Shown here piece by piece: positions 1-8,662 of a DNA stretch of 19,296 nt (position 1 is the first letter of the stretch; each line of letters opens with the position of its first letter). This DNA comes from Dictyocoela muelleri (taxonomy: Eukaryota; Microsporidia). The translations under genes and the position numbers were made by a program. Below the pieces are notes generated by a model. The model was not told where the DNA came from. It ran no database searches and worked only from the letters and a program-made list of their open reading frames with translations. The stretch lies in contig SDVU01000147.1 of NCBI GenBank assembly GCA_016256075.1, forward strand, positions 1 through 19,296, given 5' to 3'.

Positions 1-422
1 CTGTTCAAATAGACGAAACTGCTATTTGTCGGGGTCAGATAATTACAAATCCATCTTCTACAAATGATAATACTCCTATAATTCAATGGCTAATAGGAGG
101 TATTGAGGATACAGATGAGAGGCGATTTTTTTTAGAAATAATTCTTAATAGATCCATAGAAACCATATCAAATGCTTTACGTAATAATTTACATGAAGGA
201 ACAGTAATTATTACAGATGGTTATCCCAGTTATCCTAATGCTGTAACTCAATTTGGCTCACAGCACATTATAGTTCCACATAATCAAGTATTCACAAATT
301 CTGACGGAAATCATACGAATTTGTTTGAGAATTTATGGTCAAATCTTAAGGCTGAGTATCGAATAAGACGTGGGATTCCAATAAGAAGTATGGAGGATTT
401 TATTTTTCGAGTTTTACTTTAA
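1..422 (+). CDS. Merlin/ISXO2-like DDE transposase, C-terminal part (runs off window)
   Basis: Reading from base 3 there are 139 uninterrupted codons ending in TAA at 420-422, so this is the C-terminal part of a protein whose start lies outside the window. The translation has the layout of the IS1595/ISXO2 (Merlin) transposase domain: QIDETAI near the start (first catalytic Asp), VIITDGYPSYPN around residues 73-84 (second Asp), and NLFENLWSNLKAEYR near residues 113-127 (the catalytic Glu, with the typical WSNLK follow-up). Enzymes of this family cut and paste DNA in the nucleus by a DDE mechanism. The visible part has no break, unlike the other Merlin copy at 11.3 kb, and its sequence differs enough to be another subfamily. 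No terminal repeat matching the 11.2-12.3 kb Merlin was seen in the 700 bases downstream. Confidence 0.85.
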   Translation, partial: VQIDETAICRGQIITNPSSTNDNTPIIQWLIGGIEDTDERRFFLEIILNRSIETISNALRNNLHEGTVIITDGYPSYPNAVTQFGSQHIIVPHNQVFTNSDGNHTNLFENLWSNLKAEYRIRRGIPIRSMEDFIFRVLL

Positions 423-1129
423 AAAATGGTTTATTAAGAAAAGACATTTAATTTCAATTTCAAATTGGTTTTAAAAACTTTTAGAAATTTTATTTAATTA
501 AATACTTTTACCTCTTAAGCGTACTTTAACTGTTCTTTTATTTTTTTGAAATTTTTTCTAAATTCCATGACACCCTACCTTATACATGTGAAAATTCCAC
601 AATTGACGGAAGCACCAAAAACTCTTTAAAAGATTCAGTATCATAAGAGAATATATTCCTTTTGTAATTTCCCTAAAAATTGACATTTCTGATATAAATT
701 CATATTTCTAGTATTAATATTTTTTACAACTGCGTTTCTCTCAATCTGCAAAATACCACCCCCTGCTCATTTATGAAATTAAACCAGCTTCGGTAATTGT
801 AATTATGTTATACACTCCATTTTCTAATAATTTGAATAACCCTTGTGCGGTAGAATATCTTTTAGTTATGACATCGGATTTTTTCTTCGCTTGTATTAAT
901 GAAAGTCTTTTAAGTGAATAATTAAATCTAGAATAGCTCGATAAATTGTTAAAATTAAAACAAGAACTTGATTTTATATTCTAATCTCTTCTTGATCACT
1001 TTTAAGTTATGTGTAACATCTTTATTTAAATTTATCCCTAACACCATTTGTATATAATAGATAATTTTGTTGGAGAATTACCACTGCTTTTATCTGTTGA
1101 TTTCTTTTAAGTTTTTACGGACATTAAAT
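423..1129. other. Gene-free A+T-rich stretch
   Basis: No recognisable gene. The only longer open frame is on the minus strand (774-980, listed separately). No terminal inverted repeat closing the upstream transposase was identified here. Confidence 0.5.
774..980 (-). other. Unrecognised open frame, 69 codons, no clear start
   Basis: The minus strand stays open from a stop at 981-983 to TAA at 771-773. The second half reads like ordinary protein (ITKRYSTAQGLFKLLENG, then a hydrophobic ITITEAGLIS end) rather than low-complexity translation, which is why it is recorded. There is no Met start and I do not recognise the family. It may be a fragment of a dead transposase or host gene, or chance. 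Confidence 0.15.
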
Positions 1130-1137
1130 AATTTCTG
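1130..1137. repeat. Target-site duplication, left copy (AATTTCTG)
   Basis: Identical to bases 1553-1560 on the other side of the foldback MITE. Confidence 0.65.
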
Positions 1138-1552
1138 TCACAGTCTGTAGCGATCCCAGCCCGTAGCGATTCTACACCATATGGGTTGTCAAAATTTTTT
1201 ATAGAAAAATCACAATATTTATCGAAATTATTAAATATAAACACGGGGCTATACAAAAAAATAAATTAAATAGTTTTTTTTTAAATTGCTTAATTGTTTT
1301 CTTATCTTTTTTTATACATTAAAAGGCTTAAAAATATTAAAATTAATTAAACCGTTTTTAAGCCCTTAATGTATTTTTAAGAGTCAAATAAATACAATTA
1401 CAGAATTTAAATAAAAAATATTTAATTTATTTTTTGTATAGCCCCTAGTTAATATTTAATAATTTCAATAAATATTCCATAATTTTATTAAAAAATTTTG
1501 GAACCCATATAGCGTGGAATCGCTACGGACTGGAACCGCAACGGACTGTGAC
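1138..1552. mobile_element. Foldback MITE, 415 bp, with 8-bp target duplication
   Basis: The left half beginning TCACAGTCTGTAGCGATCC is the inverted complement of the right half ending GGAACCGCAACGGACTGTGA. Pairing continues inward through CCATATGGGTT, GGGGCTATAC and, near the centre, a TACATTAA...TTAATGTA core, so almost the whole element can form one hairpin. The octamer AATTTCTG occurs directly on both sides (1130-1137 and 1553-1560), as expected for a target-site duplication. An 8-bp duplication and a CAGTC-type end fit hAT best, but Merlin also duplicates 8-9 bp. No coding capacity. Each arm contains the box GTAGCGAT twice or in related form. Confidence 0.8.
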
Positions 1553-1560
1553 AATTTCTG
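1553..1560. repeat. Target-site duplication, right copy (AATTTCTG)
   Basis: Identical to bases 1130-1137 on the other side of the foldback MITE. Confidence 0.65.
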
Positions 1561-1856
1561 ATATGTTGTTTTATTTATATTCATTTTTTACGATCCATAC
1601 ATTGTACGATAAGTCTAAATGATATTTAACCATGTTTTCTCGAATCTATTAGCCAACTTATTTTCCTATTTAATGAGCAGATTTTTTATTTTAAACACAA
1701 ATTTTGATTTACAAAGTGTATTCTGATTGACCATGAAGAGATCAAATTTTTTGAAAAAAAAATTACGAATTTTCCTTGAAAAGGTGGTAATTTCATGGAT
1801 ACAATGATGTAATATTATTTTATATACTAATTGATCACTTAATGGTAAATTAAATC
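1561..1856. other. Gene-free stretch between two MITEs
   Basis: Nothing recognisable. A minus-strand open frame that enters this interval owes its first 30 or so codons to the neighbouring hairpin and is not a gene. Confidence 0.5.
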
Positions 1857-2134
1857 GCACTGGGTATCTATTTTGACCAAAATTTAGTAAGTGTACATAA
1901 GAGTTCATAAAAAAAACCGATTTCATATTCAGAAAGATCATAGATAAATACTAGTTTATATACATATGAATCATTTTTTTTCAATATTTAGGACTACGTC
2001 CCAAATATGGAAAAAAAATAATTCATATGTATATAAACTAGTATTTATCTATGATCTTTCTGAATATGAAATCGGTTTTTTTATGAACTCTTATTTACGC
2101 TTACTAAATTTTGGTCAAAATAGATACCCAGTGC
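1857..2134. mobile_element. Near-perfect hairpin MITE with Merlin-like ends, 278 bp
   Basis: The arms 1857-1991 and 2000-2134 are inverted copies with only a handful of mismatches over about 135 bp, leaving almost no loop; even the centre (GGACTACGTCC) is palindromic. The outermost sequence is GCACTGGGTATC and continues TATTTTGACCAAAATTTAG. Compared with the end of the Merlin element at 12.3 kb (GGTGTAAAATTTTGCCCAAA read inward), the order GG-GTA-ATTTTG-CC-AAA is shared, so a Merlin-derived non-autonomous element is the likely origin; this is an inference from about 35 aligned bases. The high arm identity suggests recent formation or insertion. Short open frames on both strands are the two faces of the palindrome. 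Confidence 0.75.
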
Positions 2135-2260
2135 CAATTAATTTTTTTTTTAAAATGGTGTCAGCATGATTCGAACATATATTCTTAAATTTAAATTAAA
2201 TAAATGAACCAGATGCTATCTGATCCTTGGATACATTGAAACCCTTATGTAGGTCTAGAC

Positions 2261-2616
2261 CAGTGTTTCTCAACGTAGAGCCGATGCTCCACTTGAGGGA
2301 ATCTGGATTTTCAGGGGGGGCGTATTTGGCTTTTCGGAGGATGTAATTTACATTTCAAGAAATGAGCTATTTAGAATTTCTGGGATATAAAGCTTAAACG
2401 TACAAAATTAGAACTAAAATGCATTCATTTTTATTATAAACATCAGAGTCAATCGTTTTATCATATAAATAATTGACTTTTTATCTATAAATTACCAAAT
2501 AAATAGGAAAAATTATTTAATTCAAAGTAAATATCTATTTTTTTGCATAGGGGGGAAGGATAAACCAAATTTTTTTTGCCTAGGGGGAATGAGCAAAAAT
2601 ACATAAATAAACACTG
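2261..2616. mobile_element. hAT-like non-autonomous element, 356 bp
   Basis: The left end CAGTGTTTCTCAAC is the classic end of many hAT transposons; the right end is AAACACTG, its short inverted match. The eight bases outside are GTCTAGAC on the left and TTATAGAC on the right, 6 of 8 identical, which fits a decayed 8-bp hAT target duplication centred on TA. Inside are runs of G (2315-2322, and two more GGGGG-type runs near the right end), as often seen in small hAT derivatives. No transposase is encoded. A hAT transposase relic does occur at about 13.3-13.6 kb, but I cannot show the two belong together. Confidence 0.65.
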
Positions 2617-2624
2617 TTATAGAC

Positions 2625-3225
2625 CTTAATATGTAGCGATAGAGTAACCATGTACAAATTTTTTTATAGTTTGATATTAGCTGATGATGAAGAGGATGTC
2701 TTTATATGAATCCAAGCGGAACTTTAAGCTTGTAAAAGCACCTTTTCGCATATATTATAAATTAATTATTGTTTTTTTAAATACTTATGTTGTATTCGAC
2801 ACAATCTACTTAATAATATAGTAGCGAAACTTTATCCATATCCATCCACGTGATTGGCTCCACATTACTACACTTGTTTCTTATGTGATTATACGGTGTA
2901 TATTAAAGTTATTTTGGTGTTTGTGTTTATTAGATTTTTTTAATCAATTTACAATTACGTTTTTGTTTCTTTACTTTATGGCCCACTGAATAAAAGTAAA
3001 TATAGTAAAAACGATTATATCTAAGCAATATCGGGCAATCCATGTAATCTTAGCAAATAAATATCATATTCCACAAAGAATTCGACATATTAAAGCAAAT
3101 TTGTCAAATACTCCAGTTCTTGCTGTTTCTATTTTAGTTAAATCTAACTTAAACTCACAATTTATCTCCTTATAGAACCATCTATACGTCAAATATATAT
3201 ATATATATATATTTTGGCCTCTTCC
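2625..3225. other. Gene-free stretch with (TA)n microsatellite
   Basis: No gene recognised. A run of about 11 TA units lies at 3192-3212. Confidence 0.5.
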
Positions 3226-3513
3226 GATAGTCAGAATTCCCAATTGTCAGAATTCCCCATAGTCAGAATTCCTGAATTTCAGAAAAAAATTAAAATTTTT
3301 AGATCTTGCTTTAAAATCCCATACGGAATATATCTTTTACAAAATTTCCCCTCCATATAAAATGATTTTTTAAAATCTTTTTTTAAATAATAGAAAGTCA
3401 AAATAATAAATAATTTTGTAATATAGTCAGAATTTGACTTACAGAAGAAAATTTCGCGCAAGATCTATTTTTTTACTGTCTATTCCTGATACTCAGAATT
3501 CCCGATAGTTAGA
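3226..3513. repeat. Cluster of TAGTCAGAATTCC direct repeats
   Basis: The box (A)TAGTCAGAATTCCC or close variants occurs three times in a row at about 3226-3272, again as ATAGTCAGAATTTG near 3422, and as ATACTCAGAATTCCC near 3487-3502. Between them lies a small inverted pair, TAGATCTTGC (about 3299) and GCAAGATCTA (about 3457). This could be a worn non-autonomous element with subterminal direct repeats. The open frame across it on the minus strand has no recognisable content. Confidence 0.4.
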
Positions 3514-3860
3514 AAAAAAATTAGATCTTGTTACTACAAATTGTGACCCCCTTGAAAATTGTGACCCCCCTTTTTATAATTTAATTTACTAAGGCTCAAA
3601 ATAAAAATTGAATTTTTATAATGAAATTTTATTAATAGCCTCACTGCAAATTGTGACCTCCCTTTTAAAGTTAAAAATGCTTATCAAAAATTGATTTTTT
3701 TAAATTTTTCATTAATAGAATTAAAAGTATTTAGCTGGCTGCAAATTGTGACCCCCTATTTATAATAAACAATTATAAAATATACATTTTAAAAGTTTAT
3801 TTTAGATTATTAATAATTAACTACAGTTCTATACACAATGCCGAAGCTATCAAAAGATTT

Positions 3861-3918
3861 TAGGTTTTCTAGCGTAAGTGGACTATTTTTTTATCGTACA
3901 GTTACGCTAGAAGACCTA
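3861..3918. repeat. Internal hairpin, left (TCTAGCGTAAGTGG box)
   Basis: TAGGTTTTCTAGCGTAAGTG at 3861-3880 pairs with CAGTTACGCTAGAAGACCTA at 3899-3918 (18 of 20), loop about 18 bases. It is the mirror partner of the hairpin at 4442-4498. Confidence 0.65.
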
Positions 3919-4441
3919 AAAAACATCTTATAAAATTATTAAAAATAAATTTTAAACGTTTTCAATAAAATTTAATTAAATATTGGTTCTTATTTTATTT
4001 TTTTATATATAAAAATACCAGTCCCCTCTTGCTTAGACCCCTTTAGAAAAAAATAGTAAAAACTACTACATAAAGCATTATCAAAATATAAAAGAAATCA
4101 CAAATATATTTTTAAACACACATTTCAGAAATTGTGTTCTTTATAGACCCAAATTTCTAAATTCGGCAAGCTCTTAAAGTTTAAAAATTACCTAATTTGG
4201 TATTTTTGAGTAATATAAAAATTTAATTCTTTAAATATACATTTAATAATATTTTAAAATTATATCTGGCGCTTAATAATGCTATATTTAGTATTTTTTT
4301 TCTTTTTTTTTTCAAGTGAGTGTCTAAGAGACAGGATAGTGGTATTTTTTCAATAAAAAAATCAGATAATGACCAATATTTATATAAATATTATTAGAAA
4401 CATTTAAAATTTGAGTTTTAATTTCTTATAAGATATTTTTT

Positions 4442-4498
4442 TAGGTCTTCTAGCGTAAGTGGACGTTAAAAATTTGCCCACTTACGCTAGAAAACTTA
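4442..4498. repeat. Internal hairpin, right (TCTAGCGTAAGTGG box)
   Basis: TAGGTCTTCTAGCGTAAGTG at 4442-4461 pairs with the stretch at about 4478-4498, loop about 15 bases. With the left hairpin it gives four copies of the box in alternating orientation, possibly marking the ends of an inner element (about 3861-4498). Confidence 0.65.
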
Positions 4499-5127
4499 AA
4501 ATCTTTTGATAGCTTCGGCATTATGTAACGAACTGTAGTAAAATGAGTTTATTACTTTGGAATAATGAGCCTTTAATTTTGGAAAACGGGCCTATAAGTT
4601 TTCCAAACCCTGTAAAAAATATACCTGATACAAATGATTGTAAATATTTAATAATCTAAAATAAACTTTTAAAATTTATATTTTATAATTGTTTATTATA
4701 ATTTTTTATAGGCGGTCAATATTCGCAGCCAGCTACGGTCTTAAAATTTTATTAATAGAAAATTTTATAAGCAATTTTAAATCTAAGGGGGTCACAATTC
4801 GCAGCCAGCTAGCTACGTACTTTAAATTTTATTAATAAAAATTTTATAAGCATTTTTAAATTCAAAATGGGTCACAATTTGCAGCCAGCTACATACTTTA
4901 AATTTTATTAATGAAAAATTTAAAAAAAATCAATTTTTGATAAGCATTTTTAACTTTAAAAGGGGGGCCACAATTTGCAGTGAGGCTATTAATAAAAATT
5001 CATTATAAAAATTCATTATAAAAATTCAATTTTTATTTTGAGGCCTATTAAATTAAATTATAAAAAGGGGGGTCACAATTTTCAAGGGGGTCACAATTTT
5101 CAAGGGGGTCACAATTTGTAGTAACAA

Positions 5128-5305
5128 AGATAACAGAGCAAATAATAAAGCAGGCGAATTTTTTAATAAACTTTAAAAATGATACTAAATCAAGGATAAA
5201 GAAAAAACAAAATACTGCGGTAGATTTTTAGAAGAAAATGTTTTTATTACAATAAAAAGAAAAACCATTAGAGAAAAATAATCAATTTCTTTATCTAACA
5301 ACTCT
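5128..5305. other. Short gene-free gap between two inverted-repeat elements
   Basis: Nothing recognised; a short plus-strand frame here is too brief to judge. Confidence 0.4.
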
Positions 5306-5525
5306 CCTCTTCTGATTTATAAATCTAAATTGGTATTAGCATATAGTATGTTTTTTTATTTCAAATACGCATGAAATCGCGAGATAAATTAAAATATATA
5401 ATTGATATTTAAAATTCACATATATTAAATATATATTAGTCTATCTCGTGATTTTAAGCTTATTTGAAATAAAAAAATATAGTATATGCCCTTATCAATT
5501 TAGATTTTTAAATCAGAGGTGGGTG
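5306..5525. mobile_element. Small inverted-repeat element (MITE), about 220 bp
   Basis: The left arm (TCTGATTTATAAATCTAAATT, then GCATATAGTAT, TTTATTTCAAATA and ATCGCGAGATA) is matched in inverted order by the right arm (TATCTCGTGAT, TATTTGAAATAAA, ATAGTATATGC, AATTTAGATTTTTAAATCAGA). The arms are about 85% alike by eye and separated by an A+T-rich centre. ACTCT stands just outside on both sides (5301-5305 and 5526-5530), a possible 5-bp target duplication, though the exact ends are uncertain. No coding capacity. Confidence 0.65.
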
Positions 5526-5530
5526 ACTCT

Positions 5531-6447
5531 ATCGTTGGATATCCCTAAATTTTATTGGATTTCAATTGAAGTTTATTTTTTAATATTTTCACCTTTTTTT
5601 ATTTTATGATTCGGGAATTTGGGATATATTAAATCATTCTTACAAAGACAAAGAATTAATTAGAATATTAAATATCTAAAGGTATTTATATAGAATTAAA
5701 AATGTGAAATGATTTTAAGACAATCAATAAATTCTTAATTGCCTACGTCAAAAGATGATATTAGGGAAACATTTCACGATACCTTTTTTGTTTAGAGCAA
5801 GGAAATTACCTATAAACCGCCAAATTGAAAAAATATAGCCAAAAATGTCTGATAAATTATTCGTTGATAATTTTAAAACGGACATATATCACATCAATTA
5901 ATCTTCTTGGATGAAAATTCAAGTAACGAAGCGGTATTCCGCTGATGTCAGTTTTATAAATAATTGAATAAACATTTAGCGGTCAATTACTATATAATTA
6001 TAGATAATATACAGTTGATCCAATGTGGTATAGCTGATTAATACTTTGTATAGTATTACAATTAAGCAAAGGAACTCTCCTCAGTATGAAGATTTGTGCA
6101 GCGATGCATCTCGTCAAAATAAGCAGTAAAAAAATGATAAGCCGCTAATTACCTGTATCCTGCTGAGTCATTGCTAAAAAATCACACGTTTAAAAAATCT
6201 ACACATGGCTTTAGAATGTCGTATAATTTGAACATAAAAAAGCAAAGATCATAAGACTAAGGTTGATGTTAAGTATTCGTGTTCGCATTCTAGAATTTTT
6301 ATCATGTATAAATAAAAATTGTTTTTTTAACTCAAAAGTAAATATGAATATCTAATTAAGATATTAAAGTCTAGTTTCAAAAGTATTGTATAAAAAATAT
6401 AGTAAAGGAATAACAATAATATAATTCTTAATAAATCTTTTAATTAT
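5531..6447. other. Gene-free region downstream of CCT4
   Basis: About 900 bases after the chaperonin stop codon. A few less A+T-rich patches (about 5930-5960 and 6070-6120) were examined on both strands for a gene, RNA or transposon end and none was recognised. No clear AATAAA signal was found close to the gene's 3' end on the minus strand. Confidence 0.45.
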
Positions 6448-8292
6448 TCATCTCCTGCATGGTAACATATCATCAATTTTCAAAATCATAATTGCAGTCT
6501 CAATAGCTCCACAAACCATAGACTCAGTAACTTTTAATGGCTGAATAACATTCTGTGCAAACATATCACAAACATCCATATTCTTAACACAGACGCCTAA
6601 CTTGTCTGAATTTCTTAATTTATCAAGAATTAAAATTGGGTCCATTCCAGCATTTCGAGCTAAATAAAAAGGGATCATTTCAAAGGCACGACCAAATTCT
6701 CGATAACACATCTTTTCAACAGCAGTTCCTTCTTTTATTAACAATTGCTTTGCAATTCCCATTTCCATAGTTCCACCACCAGCCACTAAAAACGGCAAAT
6801 CGATTAATGATTTTGCAACACAAAGTCCGTCATGAACAGATCTTTCAATTTCATCAATTAGAATTGAGTCACCACCCCGAATGACAATTGATATTGGATT
6901 TTTTGTTTTTAATTCTTTATGATCAGAATTTGTATTGATCGTCTTTTCAGATTTTATTAAATTATTTTCATCTTTTGCTTTAATTGAATTATCTTCCTCA
7001 TCGATTTTTATTGAATTATTTTTCTCTTCAATTTTTTCTGAATTATTTTTTTGTTCAATCTTTTTTGAAATATTTCTTTTTTCGCCTTCATTTGAATTAT
7101 CAGCAGATTCTTGAAAGTTTGTTTTTTCTGAATTTTCAATTTTTAAATTATTAAGCTCTTTATTAACAATTTCAATTTTCTTATCAAAATGTTCGTCAAT
7201 TTTTTCAAGCGTTGTAATTTTTGAACCAAAACTCTCAACTTCTCGAATTTTAAATAATCCGCAACTTTTGATTAACGAAATATCGCTAATGACGGATGCA
7301 TTAAATACTTTGCATAAATGTTCCATTTCTTTTCGATCAACATCATCGATAACCAAAATATCCATTTGTTTTAAAAAGTGAAGACCAATTGCTGACAACG
7401 ATTCTCTGAGAATGCTTTTCTGGATTACTAAAAGTTCAATCCCAGCATCTTTTATGCGTTTGCATAAATTTAAAACATATTTTTTTTCGTCATCGATAAA
7501 TTTTTGCATGACTTGTTCATTGCGAATTAAAACTCGCGAGTCTAAATCAGTTTTGGGGGAACTTATGCAAAATTGAATAAATGCAGTTTTACAGATTTTC
7601 TCACCGATGAGGATTTCATTGTTATTTAGATCGTTAATTAAATTTCTATATTTCAAATTCAGATTTTTATAATTTAAATCGTTAGTTTTATTTTCATGAA
7701 AACATTCAGGATTTTTAATTTCACTACTCAAGGCAACACCCTTAACAAGTTTAATATTTTCAATAGCACCACCAATTTTCTTTAAAATTTTTATATCTTT
7801 AACATTTCCCATACTTTTGACGGCTTCTACAGCTATTTCAGCAATTAACTCAGAATATCCACTGACAACTTTTGAACTCAAACATGTCATAACACTCTCT
7901 TTCTGATTATCACCTACAGGCACACAATTCTGCTTTAGATAACTTAAAGCCTCATCTTTAACTTTTTGAAGTATTTCATCAAAATTTCTAATTCTCGTTA
8001 TATCGAGTTTTGTTGCGCTCTCAAGAATCGCACCACACAAAAGGACAACTGATGTCGTCCCATCACCACAAACTGAGTCTTGTGATGATGAGAGGTTGCT
8101 TAAAATCTTAAGTGATGGATGTTCCAAACTCATGGTTTTAAGGATTGTTGCGCCGTCGTTTGTCAGAATACTTTTTTTGTCGGCGATTAGGAGTTTGTCA
8201 AGACCTCTCGGGCCTAGGCTTGTAGAAAGTGATTTGCATACTGTGGATATGCATGAAATGTTTGATGTTAATGTTTGATTATCGGAGTTCAT
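6448..8292 (-). CDS. CCT4: T-complex protein 1 subunit delta (CCT4), cytosolic chaperonin subunit
   Basis: A 614-residue group II chaperonin subunit. CCT is a two-ring, eight-subunit ATPase of the cytosol that folds actin, tubulin and WD-repeat proteins. Visible motifs: TSLGPRGLDK (24-33) and TNDGATIL (44-51) in the equatorial ATP site, GDGTTSVV (76-83), IKILKKIGGAIEN (167-179), ERSVHDGLC (483-491) with the Asp expected for ATP hydrolysis, AGGGTMEM (504-511), and ILKIDD near the C-terminus. The apical stretch FIQFCISSPKTDLD (238-251) followed by LVIQKSILRESLSAIGLHFL is characteristic of the delta subunit. The family norm is about 530 residues; the excess is an insert of about 30 residues (about 200-230, Asn/Leu-rich) and one of about 100 (about 365-465, Lys/Glu/Asn-rich with a 9-residue repeat). 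Both lie where apical-domain or connecting loops are expected, so the ATPase core is intact. The start at 8290-8292 leaves the usual short N-terminus before TSLGP. No intron is needed. Confidence 0.95.
   Translation of the reverse strand: MNSDNQTLTSNISCISTVCKSLSTSLGPRGLDKLLIADKKSILTNDGATILKTMSLEHPSLKILSNLSSSQDSVCGDGTTSVVLLCGAILESATKLDITRIRNFDEILQKVKDEALSYLKQNCVPVGDNQKESVMTCLSSKVVSGYSELIAEIAVEAVKSMGNVKDIKILKKIGGAIENIKLVKGVALSSEIKNPECFHENKTNDLNYKNLNLKYRNLINDLNNNEILIGEKICKTAFIQFCISSPKTDLDSRVLIRNEQVMQKFIDDEKKYVLNLCKRIKDAGIELLVIQKSILRESLSAIGLHFLKQMDILVIDDVDRKEMEHLCKVFNASVISDISLIKSCGLFKIREVESFGSKITTLEKIDEHFDKKIEIVNKELNNLKIENSEKTNFQESADNSNEGEKRNISKKIEQKNNSEKIEEKNNSIKIDEEDNSIKAKDENNLIKSEKTINTNSDHKELKTKNPISIVIRGGDSILIDEIERSVHDGLCVAKSLIDLPFLVAGGGTMEMGIAKQLLIKEGTAVEKMCYREFGRAFEMIPFYLARNAGMDPILILDKLRNSDKLGVCVKNMDVCDMFAQNVIQPLKVTESMVCGAIETAIMILKIDDMLPCRR
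6958..7065 (-). repeat. 27-bp coding minisatellite inside CCT4 (9-residue repeat)
   Basis: Residues 410-445 of CCT4 read as four tandem nonapeptides: KKIEQKNNS, EKIEEKNNS, IKIDEEDNS, IKAKDENNL, with a fading fifth. The reading frame is kept because the unit is a multiple of three. It sits inside the larger charged insert between apical and intermediate domain segments. Confidence 0.8.
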
Positions 8293-8320
8293 GGGGATGG
8301 GTAGATTTTTTTTATAAAAA
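8293..8320 (-). promoter_or_regulatory. CCT4 start region: CCC-type motif and TATA-like box
   Basis: Read on the minus strand, the bases before the ATG are TTTTTATAAA (8311-8320), then CTACCCATCCCC directly abutting ATG. C-rich motifs immediately upstream of start codons are known as a microsporidian translation or transcription start signal; the TATA-like box about 20 bases upstream fits the very short 5' leaders of these organisms. The role here is inferred. Confidence 0.5.
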
Positions 8321-8544
8321 GTTTAAAGTGATGACTAAAATTTTTTTTATTAAAAACTTAATTTAAATTTTTATAATAAAAGATAATCTTAATACTTTTA
8401 AGATTATTTTTTTGAATGAGTTTATAATATATTTTTACCAATTGTTTTAAATAAAGAACAAGTGATTATACTTTTTTTAATTAATTATTTTACTTTATAA
8501 ATTGGTAATTAATTCAAATTAAGTTGAAATTAAAATTTTTAGTG
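8321..8544. other. Short A+T-rich intergenic spacer
   Basis: Contains a small stem AATCTTAA/TTAAGATT (about 8386-8406) and a worn inverted pair ACCAATT/AATTGGT (about 8436 and 8500). No gene seen. Confidence 0.4.
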
Positions 8545-8602
8545 ATAATATGCCGCGCGCTGCTTGCAACATTTTTTATTTTTTCTTAAAATTACATTAC
8601 AC

Positions 8603-8662
8603 ATCGGGAATCGAACCCATAATAAAATTTAATAACTTTACTGACTGGGCTACAGAAACCAA
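8603..8662 (-). ncRNA. tRNA-like unit in left arm (A box and B box)
   Basis: On the minus strand TGTAGCCCAGTC (8643-8654) resembles the tRNA A box and GGTTCGATTCC (8607-8617) is a perfect match to the tRNA B box, about 25 bases apart. A T run follows on the same strand at about 8586-8592, as a Pol III terminator would. A full cloverleaf does not form: acceptor and D stems do not pair well, so this is a tRNA relic or a SINE-like head, not a working tRNA. Confidence 0.4.

Larger units (their letters stand above)
3528..5127. mobile_element. Large inverted-repeat element, 1.6 kb, no transposase
   Basis: The ends TTGTTACTAC (3528-3537) and GTAGTAACAA (5118-5127) are perfect inverted copies. The arms stay recognisably complementary to about 3920 on the left and 4440 on the right. 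Each arm is built from spaced copies of a box read as CAAATTGTGACCCCC on the left and GGGGGTCACAATTTG on the right: four on the left (about 3537, 3556, 3646, 3740), seven on the right (about 4711, 4786, 4869, 4961, 5067, 5085, 5104), the first of these degenerate. The right arm is longer because a unit of about 80 bp is present three times and because about 110 bp (roughly 4555-4665) has no partner on the left. AGATC before and AGATA after may be a worn target duplication. The middle encodes nothing recognisable. Repeated subterminal boxes are typical transposase-binding arrays; the family is unknown. Confidence 0.75.

Noticed and set aside
1666-2169. Two open frames on opposite strands sharing MNSY..LLNFGQNRYPV
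   Set aside because: They are the two strands of the 1857-2134 hairpin, not a conserved protein pair.
8096-8278. Plus-strand open frame of 60 codons
   Set aside because: It is antisense to the conserved N-terminal region of CCT4.
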